Below are positions 1 to 7,649 of a DNA stretch of 64,000 nt, in pieces. Positions within the stretch are counted from its first letter, which is position 1. The number at the start of each line of letters is the position of its first letter. The notes beneath the pieces are model-generated. The model was not told where the DNA came from. It searched no databases and was given only the letters and a program-made list of their open reading frames with translations. The stretch is from contig CAMNSZ010000001.1 of the NCBI GenBank assembly GCA_946557105.1, positions 124,001 through 188,000 on the forward strand. Reading direction: 5' to 3'. The DNA is from an uncultured Lachnospiraceae bacterium. GTDB taxonomy: Bacteria; Bacillota; Clostridia; Lachnospirales; Lachnospiraceae. The translations under genes were made by a program, and so were the position numbers.

Positions 1-834
1 GTAAAGCTTGCCGCGCTCCTTCATGTAGCTGCCATAAATATACATAATGGCGTCTCCGTCCACCAGCTTTCCGTTCTCGTCCACGCACAGACAGCGGTCG
101 GCGTCCCCGTCAAAGGCAAAGCCCACATCCAGACCGTTTTCCACCACAAAATTCTGCAAACCCTCAATATGAGTGGAACCGCAGTTTGTATTGATATTCA
201 GACCGTCCGGCTGATTATTGATTACATAGGTTTTGGCGCCCAACGCATCAAACACACTCTTGGCAATCATCCACGCGCTTCCGTTAGCGCAATCCAATCC
301 CACCCTTTTCCCCGAGTAGGACCTTGTGGCAAGTGAAATCAAATACCCGATGTAGCGATTTCGTCCGGCTGCATAATCTATGGTACAGCCGATATTTTCT
401 TTCTCCGCATAGGGAACCTCCCCGCTCCTTTTGTCCAAATAGTCCTCTATCTTGAGAATCGTCTCCTCATCCATTTTCTCCCCGTTGGAATTAATGAGCT
501 TGATTCCGTTATCATAGTAAGGATTGTGGCTTGCCGATATCATGATTCCACAGTCGAACTCATCCGTCCTCGTCACATAAGACACGCTGGGGGTAGTGGT
601 TACATGAAGCAGATACACATCCGCTCCCGAAGCCGTAAGCCCTGCCACCAATGCATATTCAAACATATAGGAGGAGCGGCGCGTGTCCTTGCCAATTACA
701 AATTTACACTTTTTATCCTTCTCCTCCTGCTGATAGTACCAGCCTAAAAAACGCCCTATCCTGTAGGCATGGTCTGCCGTCAGATTTTTATTTGCCTCCC
801 CGCGGAAGCCGTCCGTTCCAAAATACTTACCCAT
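1..834 (-). CDS. glmM: Phosphoglucosamine mutase GlmM, C-terminus outside window
   Basis: Interconverts glucosamine-6-phosphate and glucosamine-1-phosphate, the step that feeds UDP-GlcNAc synthesis for peptidoglycan and for the GlcNAc-derived sugars made by genes further along this window. Translating the minus strand from the ATG at 834 gives MGKYFGTDGFRGE, the hallmark GlmM N-terminus. The active-site phosphoserine loop GIMISASHNPYYDNGIK follows near residue 100, and the metal-binding loop DGDADRC lies near residue 245. The frame stays open to position 1, so about 278 residues are present and the C-terminal domains lie outside the window. A purine-rich AGGGAA precedes the start. The FGTDG-F-RG start favours GlmM over a generic phosphomannomutase. 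Confidence is high. Confidence 0.93.
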   Translation of the reverse strand, partial: MGKYFGTDGFRGEANKNLTADHAYRIGRFLGWYYQQEEKDKKCKFVIGKDTRRSSYMFEYALVAGLTASGADVYLLHVTTTPSVSYVTRTDEFDCGIMISASHNPYYDNGIKLINSNGEKMDEETILKIEDYLDKRSGEVPYAEKENIGCTIDYAAGRNRYIGYLISLATRSYSGKRVGLDCANGSAWMIAKSVFDALGAKTYVINNQPDGLNINTNCGSTHIEGLQNFVVENGLDVGFAFDGDADRCLCVDENGKLVDGDAIMYIYGSYMKERGKLY

Positions 835-1629
835 GATTCCCTTTGTTCCTTTGCTTGTTATTGATATAGTATGCAGCTACATTTATGCTGCCATAAAAAT
901 AGCCCGCTTTTTACAATAGTTATTTTACCACCGTACTAATATTTATGCAACGTGCCGGCAAACTCAAATTCTGATAAGACCTAATTTATAGCACGTGAAT
1001 TTGCCCTTAGACTTTCCTTTGTGTTGTATCTTTTTCCCAAACAATCCAACGCATTGTCTTTGTTAGGGATTCTCATAAGGGCAAAAATAAGGGAAACAAA
1101 ACCGTATAAAACATTATAACACAAAATAAACAAGGTATGGTGAATGAATCCAAATGCTTTGGCAATAAATGAACCGCTCAAGTACGGAAGGCTGTATCTT
1201 GAAGAAAATATGCAGCTGTGATAAATGCGGAAGCTCCTTAAGAATTGCAGTAATACCTGTAAAGAAAGGTGCACTCTATTATATTTTTCGCATTCTGATT
1301 CCTGAACACACAATCGCTTGTAATATTTGATATTTTCCCTACCATTTATCTCAATCTTTGAAAAGTCTATAGCTCCTTTGACGACGAAAGCAGTATGCAA
1401 TATTTATGAATACCTCAAATAATAACAATCCCAATGAAAACTCTGCTATCTTTTCTCATCTGTAGCGAAACAGAAAGCGCTTTAATTTATATTGTGTAGT
1501 AACTCCTTTAGAGTTTCTAACGCTTTTAGCAGTCCGCTTTACGGGGTGGAACTCACCAATTTTGAATACTATACAAAATTGCCGGTTTATGATATACTCC
1601 CATCAGTATTGCAATAAGGAGAAGATAAC
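835..1629. other. Intergenic stretch without a convincing gene
   Basis: Nearly 800 bases between the divergent glmM and the plus-strand gene at 1630. The only longer frame (minus strand, 981-1400) begins with TTG, has no ribosome binding site and resembles no family I know. It may be the remnant of a membrane-protein gene, but I do not call it. The stretch should contain the glmM promoter on its left and the promoter of the 1630 gene on its right. Confidence 0.5.
1590..1598 (+). promoter_or_regulatory. Extended -10 promoter for the 1630 gene
   Basis: TGATATACT matches the extended -10 pattern TGnTATAnT and lies 32 bases before the ATG at 1630. The AAGGAG ribosome binding site at 1616-1621 follows. 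The -35 region (TATACA, 17 bases upstream) is weak, as is common for extended -10 promoters. Confidence 0.45.
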
Positions 1630-2010
1630 ATGGAATATAAATATATGAGGATACAGGGCAGAGAAAATTCCTATATTACAAAGTATCCAAAAGGGGTATT
1701 TAGTCTTTGCTGGAATCTGATAAGAGATGAGCAATTAACCAACGAAGAAAAAGAACTGTTTATATCTATTGATAACTGGTTCAAGGATAATCTTCCCGAA
1801 CCAGAACCTTGTAAAAACCATGAAAGGGTCATTACATTTTTTAAATGTGAAAGCACATTGGAAATGGTTGAGAAATTAAAGCCTGCTATCGCACTTTTAG
1901 ATAGATATCAAAAGCCTTATGATGTGATTTATACAAATTTTGTGGGAACTGTCATTTATGAAGATAATTGGCAGATTGCCGTTCAGGTTGAGGATGGAAA
2001 AATGATATAA
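1630..2010 (+). CDS. Small hypothetical protein, 126 residues
   Basis: I do not recognise the family. The start is well supported: AAGGAG at 1616-1621 lies eight bases before ATG, with an extended -10 further upstream. The protein is soluble and mixed in composition, with no signal peptide, membrane segment or cysteine cluster. The N-terminal half is acidic and probably helical (TNEEKELFISIDNWFKDN); the C-terminal half looks like beta strands (DVIYTNFVGTVIYEDNWQIAV). It is the first gene of a plus-strand cassette and precedes a decayed duplicate of the nuclease gene at 5526. Good start signals and a coding-like composition make it a probable real gene of unknown function. Confidence 0.6.
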   Translation: MEYKYMRIQGRENSYITKYPKGVFSLCWNLIRDEQLTNEEKELFISIDNWFKDNLPEPEPCKNHERVITFFKCESTLEMVEKLKPAIALLDRYQKPYDVIYTNFVGTVIYEDNWQIAVQVEDGKMI

Positions 2011-2056
2011 ATTTATATCATTAATCGGGCAAAGATAAAAGGATATGATTCACTGC

Positions 2057-2242
2057 TTCTTCCACATGAATCATATCCCTTCCCGCCTTTCAGCCGGTAT
2101 CACAAACAGCTTCTCAAGCTTATCCAAATCAAAAAGCCTTATCTCCGACTTTGCCAGTTCCGAAAAATAGGAATAATTGGCGTCTCTGTTTTTTGAAGCA
2201 GATATCACAGAATACTCCTCCGAATTATATACCAAAATATAA
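2057..2242. repeat. Direct repeat, left copy (partner at 5512-5745)
   Basis: This 186-base segment is nearly identical to 5512-5745 and lies in the same orientation, apart from a few substitutions and one 48-base gap. The gap falls between two short TCAA motifs present in the longer copy, which suggests a slipped or microhomology deletion. The pair brackets the plus-strand AraC/GyrI/methyltransferase cassette. Confidence 0.9.
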
Positions 2243-2259
2243 GACGGCCGGTTATACAC
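2071..2259 (-). pseudogene. Truncated duplicate of the 5526-6095 nuclease-like gene
   Basis: The frame encodes about 62 residues that align with the last 80 residues of the protein at 5526-6095. Shared blocks include ASYILVYNS (PSYILVYNS here), KNRDANYSYFS, LAKSE and the terminal LFVIPAE. Sixteen residues of the parent, from YLFERTH to QFEK, are removed in frame. The N-terminal two thirds, with the putative D...EFK nuclease centre, are absent, and no ribosome binding site precedes the ATG. It is therefore a decayed 3' remnant and not a working gene. It records a duplication in which the intact copy now lies 3.3 kb away in the same orientation. Confidence 0.8.
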
Positions 2260-2432
2260 ATTACCAGTAATACCGACGACTACGAAATTATTCTCATATA
2301 TCTATCCAATATGCTTTTATCAAGTGAAAACAAATTTATTTTATTTTTAGAAATAAAATGTTATACTAAAGTCACTGATAAATCAATGTTTTTAGGACAA
2401 GTATATAAGTGTGCAAATCTGATATTCGTAGC

Positions 2433-3299
2433 ATGGAGTGGTATCCCTGTATGTTTAAGTCGTTATTTCAATATATTGAAGAAAATCTGGAACGAAAAAT
2501 TGATATTGATGATGCAGCCAGATCTGCTGGATATTGCGCATCACATCTGCACAGGCTTTTCACATTTGCGTATGGTATCTCTGTAGCTGACTACATTCGA
2601 AAAAGAAAACTTACCAACAGTTTACCGATTTTACTTGACCGAAGAAAAAGCATATTGGATATTGCTATAGCTTGTGGTTATGAGTATGAGCAATCTTTTT
2701 CCCGTGCATTTAAGGATGAATTTGGTATTACTCCCGGAAAATACCGCATGACACACCCTATTCTTAATGTTACTCCGCCCATTCAAGATTATGGATATGT
2801 GTGTGGCAACGGCTTATTATTTGGTCCCGAGTTTGTCATGTTTCCTGAAATCTCTCTTATCGGAGTAGAGCATGACATTCCTTATCATGACTCAATATGG
2901 CTCTGCCCCAAAGTTGCGTTAGACTTTTGGGATAATCAAAGGCACATAATTCATAACGTTACAAACAATAATGTATTTTACGGACTAACACATCATCTTG
3001 GAGCAGGATACTCTTACTCAAAATACATGACCGCAGTAGAGTGTAATCATACCAACAAAATTCCAGAAGGTATGAAGATAGATTCTTTTGGGGGATATTC
3101 CTGCGTAAAATTCCATTACATTGGCAGGCATCATTACAGGGAGATTTCACAGGAAACTGCACATGATATGTATGTTGCCATAGGCAGATATTGCAATACG
3201 GAAAACCCGCCCTCAGATATCCATCTGGAGAAAATAGATATGGATGAATTTGATGGCGAGTATTGTCTTTTTGAATTTTATATGCCTTTGAAAAAATAA
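2433..3299 (+). CDS. AraC-family transcriptional regulator with GyrI-like effector domain
   Basis: One-component regulator. Residues about 1-105 form the AraC double helix-turn-helix: the start MEWYPCMFKSLFQYIEENLE is typical, and recognition elements include AARSAGYCASHLHRLF and DIAIACGYEYEQSFSRAFKDEFGITPGKYR. The C-terminal half (about 115-288) resembles the GyrI/Rob effector-binding fold, ending in strands such as GEYCLFEFYMPLKK, and probably senses a small molecule or drug. A GTG at 2409 would add eight residues. I prefer ATG 2433 because family members begin MEW/MSW with the first helix, although the ribosome binding site is weak for both. The next gene encodes a stand-alone GyrI-like domain, suggesting a local sensing unit for the cassette. 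Confidence 0.9.
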   Translation: MEWYPCMFKSLFQYIEENLERKIDIDDAARSAGYCASHLHRLFTFAYGISVADYIRKRKLTNSLPILLDRRKSILDIAIACGYEYEQSFSRAFKDEFGITPGKYRMTHPILNVTPPIQDYGYVCGNGLLFGPEFVMFPEISLIGVEHDIPYHDSIWLCPKVALDFWDNQRHIIHNVTNNNVFYGLTHHLGAGYSYSKYMTAVECNHTNKIPEGMKIDSFGGYSCVKFHYIGRHHYREISQETAHDMYVAIGRYCNTENPPSDIHLEKIDMDEFDGEYCLFEFYMPLKK

Positions 3300-3309
3300 T
3301 TTTCTATGC

Positions 3310-3343
3310 AGAATGATAAAAAAAGTTCATTTTTTATCATTCT
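3310..3343 (+). terminator. 14-bp AT-rich inverted repeat after the AraC gene
   Basis: Arms 3310-3323 (AGAATGATAAAAAA) and 3330-3343 are perfect complements with a six-base loop. The repeat starts ten bases after the regulator's stop codon. The A-rich/T-rich arms could act as a bidirectional terminator, or as an operator for the gene at 3413. No clean T-run follows, so the terminator call is tentative. Confidence 0.45.
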
Positions 3344-3412
3344 ACCGAGGTATATTAAAAACGTCGAACACAGCAAAATGTAATTTCAAAAAACTGATTT
3401 GGAGGAAATCAA

Positions 3413-3850
3413 ATGCAAAGTGTAAGAATTTATGAAATGCCCTCTTGTAAGATGGTTTCATCGGGAAAAGGTATGTTTGAAGAAGGAAATTTCCCGCTTT
3501 TTGAGGAATGGTTCTCTTCACAAAAACGCAGCCTTTTTCCTAAGGACTTCCTGTATTGGGCAGGAGATGGATTTGTCTGGCTGTATATGTATGAAGACGG
3601 AATGACGGTTCCGCCGGAATTGGAAATAATAGATTTCCAAGGTGGCCTTTATGCTGTTGCAACAGACATAGACCAAAAAACAGATAAGGATCGTATGAAT
3701 GCCGAGATGGACAAGTTCCTCAGTGAAAATGGGTTTGAACGTGATACATTACGCCCTGAGTTGGGGAATATTATCACATCGCCGCTTGCGCAAAAAATAA
3801 TGGGATACGAACAGATGGACTATTATACCCCAATTAAAGCAAAGCAATAA
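3413..3850 (+). CDS. GyrI-like small-molecule-binding domain protein
   Basis: A 145-residue stand-alone effector-binding domain of the GyrI/AraC C-terminal type. The characteristic core is visible: ELEIIDFQGGLYAVATDIDQ around residues 75-95, then RPELGNIITSPLAQKIMGYEQMDYY near the C-terminus. There is no helix-turn-helix, so it may bind a ligand or inhibit a partner but does not bind DNA by itself. GGAGG seven bases before the ATG gives a firm start. It follows the AraC-GyrI gene on the same strand with a 113-base gap that contains a hairpin. It probably works with, or derives from, the same sensing pathway, though the ligand is unknown. Confidence 0.8.
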   Translation: MQSVRIYEMPSCKMVSSGKGMFEEGNFPLFEEWFSSQKRSLFPKDFLYWAGDGFVWLYMYEDGMTVPPELEIIDFQGGLYAVATDIDQKTDKDRMNAEMDKFLSENGFERDTLRPELGNIITSPLAQKIMGYEQMDYYTPIKAKQ

Positions 3851-3915
3851 TTACAAATTCCGGTTTGTACGCTTTTTCCATAAGCTTCCCCTGTTTTCAA
3901 GGCTTTGCACAATGC

Positions 3916-4113
3916 CATTCTCAAAAGCCGGCACATAGACAAGCATGGGGCACAGGTACACAAATCGAGCGGGAACTTTTGATGCGTAACCAACAAATTT
4001 ACAAGGATTATCTTGCCGGAAGCAAAGCTTCAGAATTATCCTGCAAATATTATCTGTCAAAAAAGGGCATACAGCGTATCGTACGAAAAATAAGCAAACA
4101 ACGGATACCATAA
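3916..4113 (+). pseudogene. C-terminal remnant of a CD3324/Mor-like DNA-binding protein
   Basis: The frame carries the C-terminal half of a small DNA-binding protein of the CD3324 type seen in clostridia. It has a conserved WG, then MRNQQIYKDYLAG, LSCKYYLSKKGIQRIVRK, a winged or helix-turn-helix-like end. The expected N-terminal half (the NA-x-ILP and IQ-x-Y-x-G region) is missing; sequence upstream in the frame does not resemble it and no ribosome binding site is present. It is probably a fragment left by deletion. A terminator follows directly, consistent with the original 3' end being kept. Confidence 0.5.
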
Positions 4114-4136
4114 TCTGGGCATCCGTTGTTCGTAAG

Positions 4137-4174
4137 AATATGAGCTGATACTCGGTATTGGCTCATATTTTTTT
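4137..4174 (+). terminator. Rho-independent terminator
   Basis: Perfect 9-bp stem AATATGAGC/GCTCATATT (4137-4145 and 4161-4169) followed by five further T residues. Just upstream, a second 10-bp perfect stem (4097-4106 and 4121-4130, AACAACGGAT/ATCCGTTGTT) overlaps the end of the CD3324-like remnant. Together they form a double hairpin closing the plus-strand unit. Confidence 0.75.
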
Positions 4175-4292
4175 ATAAAAATGTATAAGGTGGCATGTGA
4201 TATTAAAGTATGTTATTCTGAACTACAGAGGTGGAAATGCAACAAAAGTATATATAAGGCGGAAAAAAACCATGGAATCATATGAAAAATAA

Positions 4293-4439
4293 ATACCAGA
4301 TAATAGTTTTGTTCATCTTGATATTCCGCTGACCTTGAAGCATAAAAGAGAACTGTTGCAAAACATAGGATTTGTGATTGAAAAATTCTTGGACAATCCT
4401 GACGGCGCAACAATTATGGCAGCTGGAAAAGGAGACTGA
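4293..4439 (+). pseudogene. C-terminal remnant of a class I methyltransferase
   Basis: An open frame ending in TGA at 4437 encodes VHLDIPLTLKHKRELLQNIGF and then DNPDGATIMAA. This is the usual C-terminal pattern of small SAM-dependent methyltransferases (IPLT..H...LL...GF...). In the same frame a stop lies just upstream (TAA, 4290-4292), and no SAM-binding motif I is found before it. The fragment ends three bases before the ATG of the intact methyltransferase at 4443, and its last bases supply that gene's ribosome binding site. It is a degraded gene, not expressed as an enzyme. Confidence 0.5.
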
Positions 4440-4442
4440 TTT

Positions 4443-5372
4443 ATGGACTATAGCAGAAAAATATCGGAACGTTTATGGAATATGCCGGAAAAAGGAGAAC
4501 TTGAAAGCCATCGTGAGGAAACCTTTATTGATGACATTATTCAAAAAAGCCATATTGAAAAGGAACTGCTCTCGCATTTGGATGGGATAAAAACTGTGTT
4601 TGACGGTGGCGCAGGCTGTGGCAGATTTTCCATTCTTCTTGCAAAACATGGCTGTAAGGTTACACATTTTGACATTTCACAGCCTATGATAGATAAAGCG
4701 AAAGAATTGGCGGAGAAAGAGGGGGTTCTTGACAGAATAACCTTTGTGAAGGGGGCATTAGAGAACCTGAGTAATTTCAAAGATAAATCATTTGATATGG
4801 TTATTTCCTTTGACGCCCCTGTTTCATATACCTACCCCAATCAGGAACAGGTTATCGGAGAACTCACACGCATATGCCGCAAATATATTATGATCAGCGT
4901 ATCAAGTCGTTTAGGATACCTTCCGTATTTAGCAAATCCCATACAGAAAAACCAATTTATATTAGATGCAGATTGTAATGATCCATTTGTTAAATGGTGC
5001 GTTGGTAATAAGGCAAATGCGATTGAAACCTTTCATTTCAGCAAAGATGCCGTTATGAAGTTGTGGAAGGAAGGGCTTATGGGCGGTGAGGACGAAATTG
5101 CCGAGTATGAAAACGGGGGTGTACCGTGGTGCATCACATACACTTTTATGCCGGATGAATTGAAAGACATATTAAAACGTCATGGCGTAAAAAACATCCA
5201 ATTGGCAGGTCCCGGCGCATATGCCAGAACTCTTCCAAATGAATTACTTGTAAAGATTATGAAAGATTCAAAGCAGCGTGCTGATTTTTTGGATTTTTGC
5301 CACGGTTATGATTCTAATCCGTTTGTATGCGGCATGGGGAAAGATAACCTGTTTGCCCAAGGCGAACTTTAA
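4443..5372 (+). CDS. Class I SAM-dependent methyltransferase
   Basis: A 309-residue soluble protein with a Rossmann-type SAM site. Motif I is VFDGGAGCGRFSILLAKHG near residues 52-70, the acidic ribose-binding residue follows in THFDISQPM, and motif IV lies in FDMVISFDAPVSY. The C-terminal half (PWCITYTFMPDELKDILKRHG...) is longer than in minimal methyltransferases and may shape a substrate pocket. The substrate cannot be inferred; small-molecule or antibiotic-type substrates fit the neighbouring drug-sensor-like regulators. AAAAGGAGACTG directly before ATG gives a solid start. It is the last gene of the plus-strand cassette, and no terminator is obvious downstream. Confidence 0.85.
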   Translation: MDYSRKISERLWNMPEKGELESHREETFIDDIIQKSHIEKELLSHLDGIKTVFDGGAGCGRFSILLAKHGCKVTHFDISQPMIDKAKELAEKEGVLDRITFVKGALENLSNFKDKSFDMVISFDAPVSYTYPNQEQVIGELTRICRKYIMISVSSRLGYLPYLANPIQKNQFILDADCNDPFVKWCVGNKANAIETFHFSKDAVMKLWKEGLMGGEDEIAEYENGGVPWCITYTFMPDELKDILKRHGVKNIQLAGPGAYARTLPNELLVKIMKDSKQRADFLDFCHGYDSNPFVCGMGKDNLFAQGEL

Positions 5373-5511
5373 TCCGCCACTACTTCAGTCTAAAAAAATC
5401 ACAAGAGAAGAATTATGTTTTATGGCTACACCCGTTTATTTTGCATAGCGTGACTATTGCAAATGAAATAACCAAATAATGTGAAACTATCCCAAAGTTT
5501 TCCATAACCGG

Positions 5512-5745
5512 TTCTTCCACATGAATCATATCCCTTCCCGCCCTTCAGCCGGTATCACAAACAGCTTCTCAAACTGCTCCTTGGTATAAGTATGCGTCCG
5601 CTCAAATAAATATTTTTCAAGCTTATCCAAGTCAAAAAGCCTTACCTCCGACTTTGCCAGACCCGAAAAATAGGAATAATTGGCGTCTCTGTTTTTTGAA
5701 GCCGGTGCCACAGGATACTTATCCGAATTATATACCAAAATATAA
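5512..5745. repeat. Direct repeat, right copy (partner at 2057-2242)
   Basis: Full-length copy of the repeat: it holds the last 220 bases of the gene at 5526-6095 plus 14 bases of downstream sequence. The other copy lacks 48 internal bases. With the left copy it encloses about 3.3 kb of plus-strand genes, so homologous recombination between the copies would delete that cassette. Confidence 0.9.
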
Positions 5746-6095
5746 CTCGCCTCTTGTCTTACGAAATCATAATCAGGTATAGCCTTCTCCTCTAATAACA
5801 TAATCAAACTGTCATATAACTTCCTATAAATATCCGCCTTCTGAATCGTACCATTCTTAAATTCTATAAAATACCACTTTCCGGCATCGGAAATATACAA
5901 TGCATCGTTAGTCTGCGGAACACCATCCCAGCCTTTTCCCTTAGCGTATTCCTTGGGCATTTTGTCCAACCGCACTACACTTAAGGCGCTTTCTGTCATA
6001 TAGGTACCGTTCGCTTCATCATAGGACGCTCTTTTTAAAGTATTGATATGCCTTTTAAGCAGCTCCGGCAATTTATCTATAGTAGCTTCCGTCAT
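5526..6095 (-). CDS. Putative PD-(D/E)XK-like nuclease, partner of the AAA ATPase
   Basis: A 189-residue protein. The core TNDALYISDAGKWYFIEFKNG (about residues 62-82) has Asp64, Glu78 and Lys80 spaced as in PD-(D/E)XK nucleases, preceded by a helix and followed by a helix with YRKLYDSL. The C-terminal region (SYILVYNSDK...KNRDANYSYF...LFDLDKLEKYLFE) is unfamiliar. I start at ATG 6095 because GAGGGGAAGA precedes it; ATG 6123-6125 would add ten residues without such a site. It lies 64 bases downstream of the ATPase at 6160-7473 and is probably co-transcribed. A truncated duplicate of its 3' end lies at 2071-2259. Nuclease function is inferred from the motif alone. Confidence 0.6.
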   Translation of the reverse strand: MTEATIDKLPELLKRHINTLKRASYDEANGTYMTESALSVVRLDKMPKEYAKGKGWDGVPQTNDALYISDAGKWYFIEFKNGTIQKADIYRKLYDSLIMLLEEKAIPDYDFVRQEASYILVYNSDKYPVAPASKNRDANYSYFSGLAKSEVRLFDLDKLEKYLFERTHTYTKEQFEKLFVIPAEGREGI

Positions 6096-6159
6096 CTTCT
6101 TCCCCTCATGCTGTCTGCCCCTCATAAATCAGGCAGCACTCCCTCTGTTTGAAAATCTT

Positions 6160-7473
6160 TTACCGATTATTCAGCTCGTACCTTAACGTTTCCAGCATCT
6201 GTATGGGAGACGCCATCTTCTTATAAATACTGTCAATATTTTCCGTCACTAAATCCATAACCACCTGTTCCCCCTCCATGGAGGACAAGTAATAATTCAC
6301 TTCTTTATCCGTTCCGTATTTCGCCGAAAACAAATTGATGGCGTCTAAAAAATAAGGGCTGTGAGTGGTAACAATAACCGACAAATCAAAATACTTTTGC
6401 AGTAATACGATTAACTCTGCATACGTCATCTGCCACTGGGGATGCAAATGAATCTCAGGCTCATCCAAAATCAAAACATCCTTTTCCTTGATTGCCCCCT
6501 TTTCTATCAACATTTTAAGAATGACAAAGGATTTCAGCCCCGTTGATAAATTTAGTAGAGAAATGGGTTCAGAATATCCCTCTTCCTCCAAATAAAATTC
6601 ATCGTTAGAACCCATAACAATCTTACCGTTCACAACAGTCTGCAGCGCCTGATAAACCTCTGCCAGCTTACCCTTTGCAAGAACTGCCTCTATAACGCCA
6701 TCCATAATATTCTCCTGCTCCTGCGTCATAAGGCTTTTGAGCAGTTCATCCATCTCGCTCAAATCATCAAAATCCGAAAGCTTATCCACCACAAAAGGAT
6801 TGTCTATATAAATCGCCTTCCGAAGCAATGTAATATCCGATGCACACTCCACGCACTCATGCTTGGAAAAGGTCAGGGAAATCTCCCTATCTTTTATTGC
6901 AAGCCTCAGTTTTGCATCTGTTTCCTGAGAAACCAATGAATTTATCTGTCCGTTAAACACCCTTCTAAAGTATCGCGATAAAATTTCCAGCATTATGGTC
7001 TGTTCAGGCAGGGCAATGACATCGCTTATAAAATCAGCCATCCTTTCCGTCACTTCTTCAACATCCGTATTTTTTAGGTCGATTCCCGAAGCCTCAAGTA
7101 TTTCTTCAATATTTCTCACTATTTCTGTATATTCAATATCATTATGCTCCTGCAGCAATTCTATAAAGCGTTTAGAAAGTGCGCGTACCGTTACGGATAC
7201 ATCCCTATATAAACCCGACCTTAGAGACGCTCTGTTTTCCGCCCGTTTCACCTGCATATGATTCATCAACGCTAGCCGGCATCTCCGCTCAATCTCATGC
7301 TGCTGTTGACGCAAAATCTTCTCTTCAATACCAGAAAAGGAATTAAACAACGAAAACAAAATTTTACCTATGGTACTTTTTCCGGTATTGTTCTCGCCCG
7401 CAATCACCGTAATACCGTCAATCGCAACCTCTGCATGTGAAATTTTCGCAAAATTGTCGATGCATAGCTTCAT
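6160..7473 (-). CDS. AAA/ABC-type ATPase (OLD-like, without TOPRIM)
   Basis: A 437-residue ATPase of the SMC/OLD/RecF-like class. Walker A GENNTGKST is at 26-34, a signature-like LNLSTGLKSF at 307-316, Walker B VLILDEPEIHLHP at 333-345 and the switch histidine in TTHSPYF at 369-375. The middle third is helical and charged. The C-terminus ends soon after the histidine, so the TOPRIM nuclease domain of true OLD proteins is absent; the downstream PD-(D/E)XK-like protein may supply nuclease activity in trans. Proteins of this type commonly act in phage defence by sensing DNA ends or phage factors. The N-terminal MKLCIDNFAKISHAEVAIDG is the usual beta-hairpin start of the family. Confidence 0.85.
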   Translation of the reverse strand: MKLCIDNFAKISHAEVAIDGITVIAGENNTGKSTIGKILFSLFNSFSGIEEKILRQQQHEIERRCRLALMNHMQVKRAENRASLRSGLYRDVSVTVRALSKRFIELLQEHNDIEYTEIVRNIEEILEASGIDLKNTDVEEVTERMADFISDVIALPEQTIMLEILSRYFRRVFNGQINSLVSQETDAKLRLAIKDREISLTFSKHECVECASDITLLRKAIYIDNPFVVDKLSDFDDLSEMDELLKSLMTQEQENIMDGVIEAVLAKGKLAEVYQALQTVVNGKIVMGSNDEFYLEEEGYSEPISLLNLSTGLKSFVILKMLIEKGAIKEKDVLILDEPEIHLHPQWQMTYAELIVLLQKYFDLSVIVTTHSPYFLDAINLFSAKYGTDKEVNYYLSSMEGEQVVMDLVTENIDSIYKKMASPIQMLETLRYELNNR

Positions 7474-7517
7474 AATTGGTTTTCTCTCCTATCAATTCCT
7501 CACAAAACTCTATCTGT

Positions 7518-7546
7518 ATTTTATCCTATCTTTAGATAAAACACAA
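7518..7546 (-). promoter_or_regulatory. Candidate sigma-A promoter for the ATPase/nuclease pair
   Basis: On the minus strand TTGTGT (7541-7546) and TAAAAT (7518-7523) are separated by 17 bases. The spacer contains the small palindrome TATCTAAAGATA, which could bind a regulator. It lies 45 bases upstream of the ATPase start. Confidence 0.35.
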
Positions 7547-7594
7547 TTAAAAATCAAGATAAATATCCTCTGCATCGTAATTGCTCACGCAAAT

Positions 7595-7637
7595 TCATTC
7601 ATCCGTCACAGAAATATTGCCTGTGACGGATGAATGA
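7595..7637. terminator. 17-bp perfect hairpin between the lipoprotein and ATPase genes
   Basis: Bases 7595-7611 and 7621-7637 are exact complements (stem core CATCCGTCACAG-type sequence) with a nine-base loop. The hairpin starts 13 bases beyond the lipoprotein stop codon, so it probably ends that transcript. No T-run follows on the minus strand, so it may instead be a processing or stability element. Confidence 0.55.
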
Positions 7638-7649
7638 CGCGCGTTCGCC

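Noticed and set aside
981-1400. Minus-strand frame of 139 codons with hydrophobic C-terminal part
   Set aside because: It starts with TTG, has no ribosome binding site and resembles no family I know; the hydrophobic stretch may be a decayed membrane protein but cannot be supported.
2259-2432. Additional coding sequence before the AraC gene
   Set aside because: The 91-codon frame from 2311 is a phase shadow of the AraC start region without its own ribosome binding site.
4378-4590. Plus-strand frame of 70 codons at the start of the methyltransferase
   Set aside because: It overlaps the methyltransferase in another phase and has no family features; the real start is ATG 4443 with AAGGAGA.
6160-7473. 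Reading the ATPase as an ABC transporter component
   Set aside because: There is a large insertion between Walker A and Walker B, no canonical LSGGQ and no permease neighbour; the EIHLHP Walker B is typical of OLD/RecF-like ATPases.
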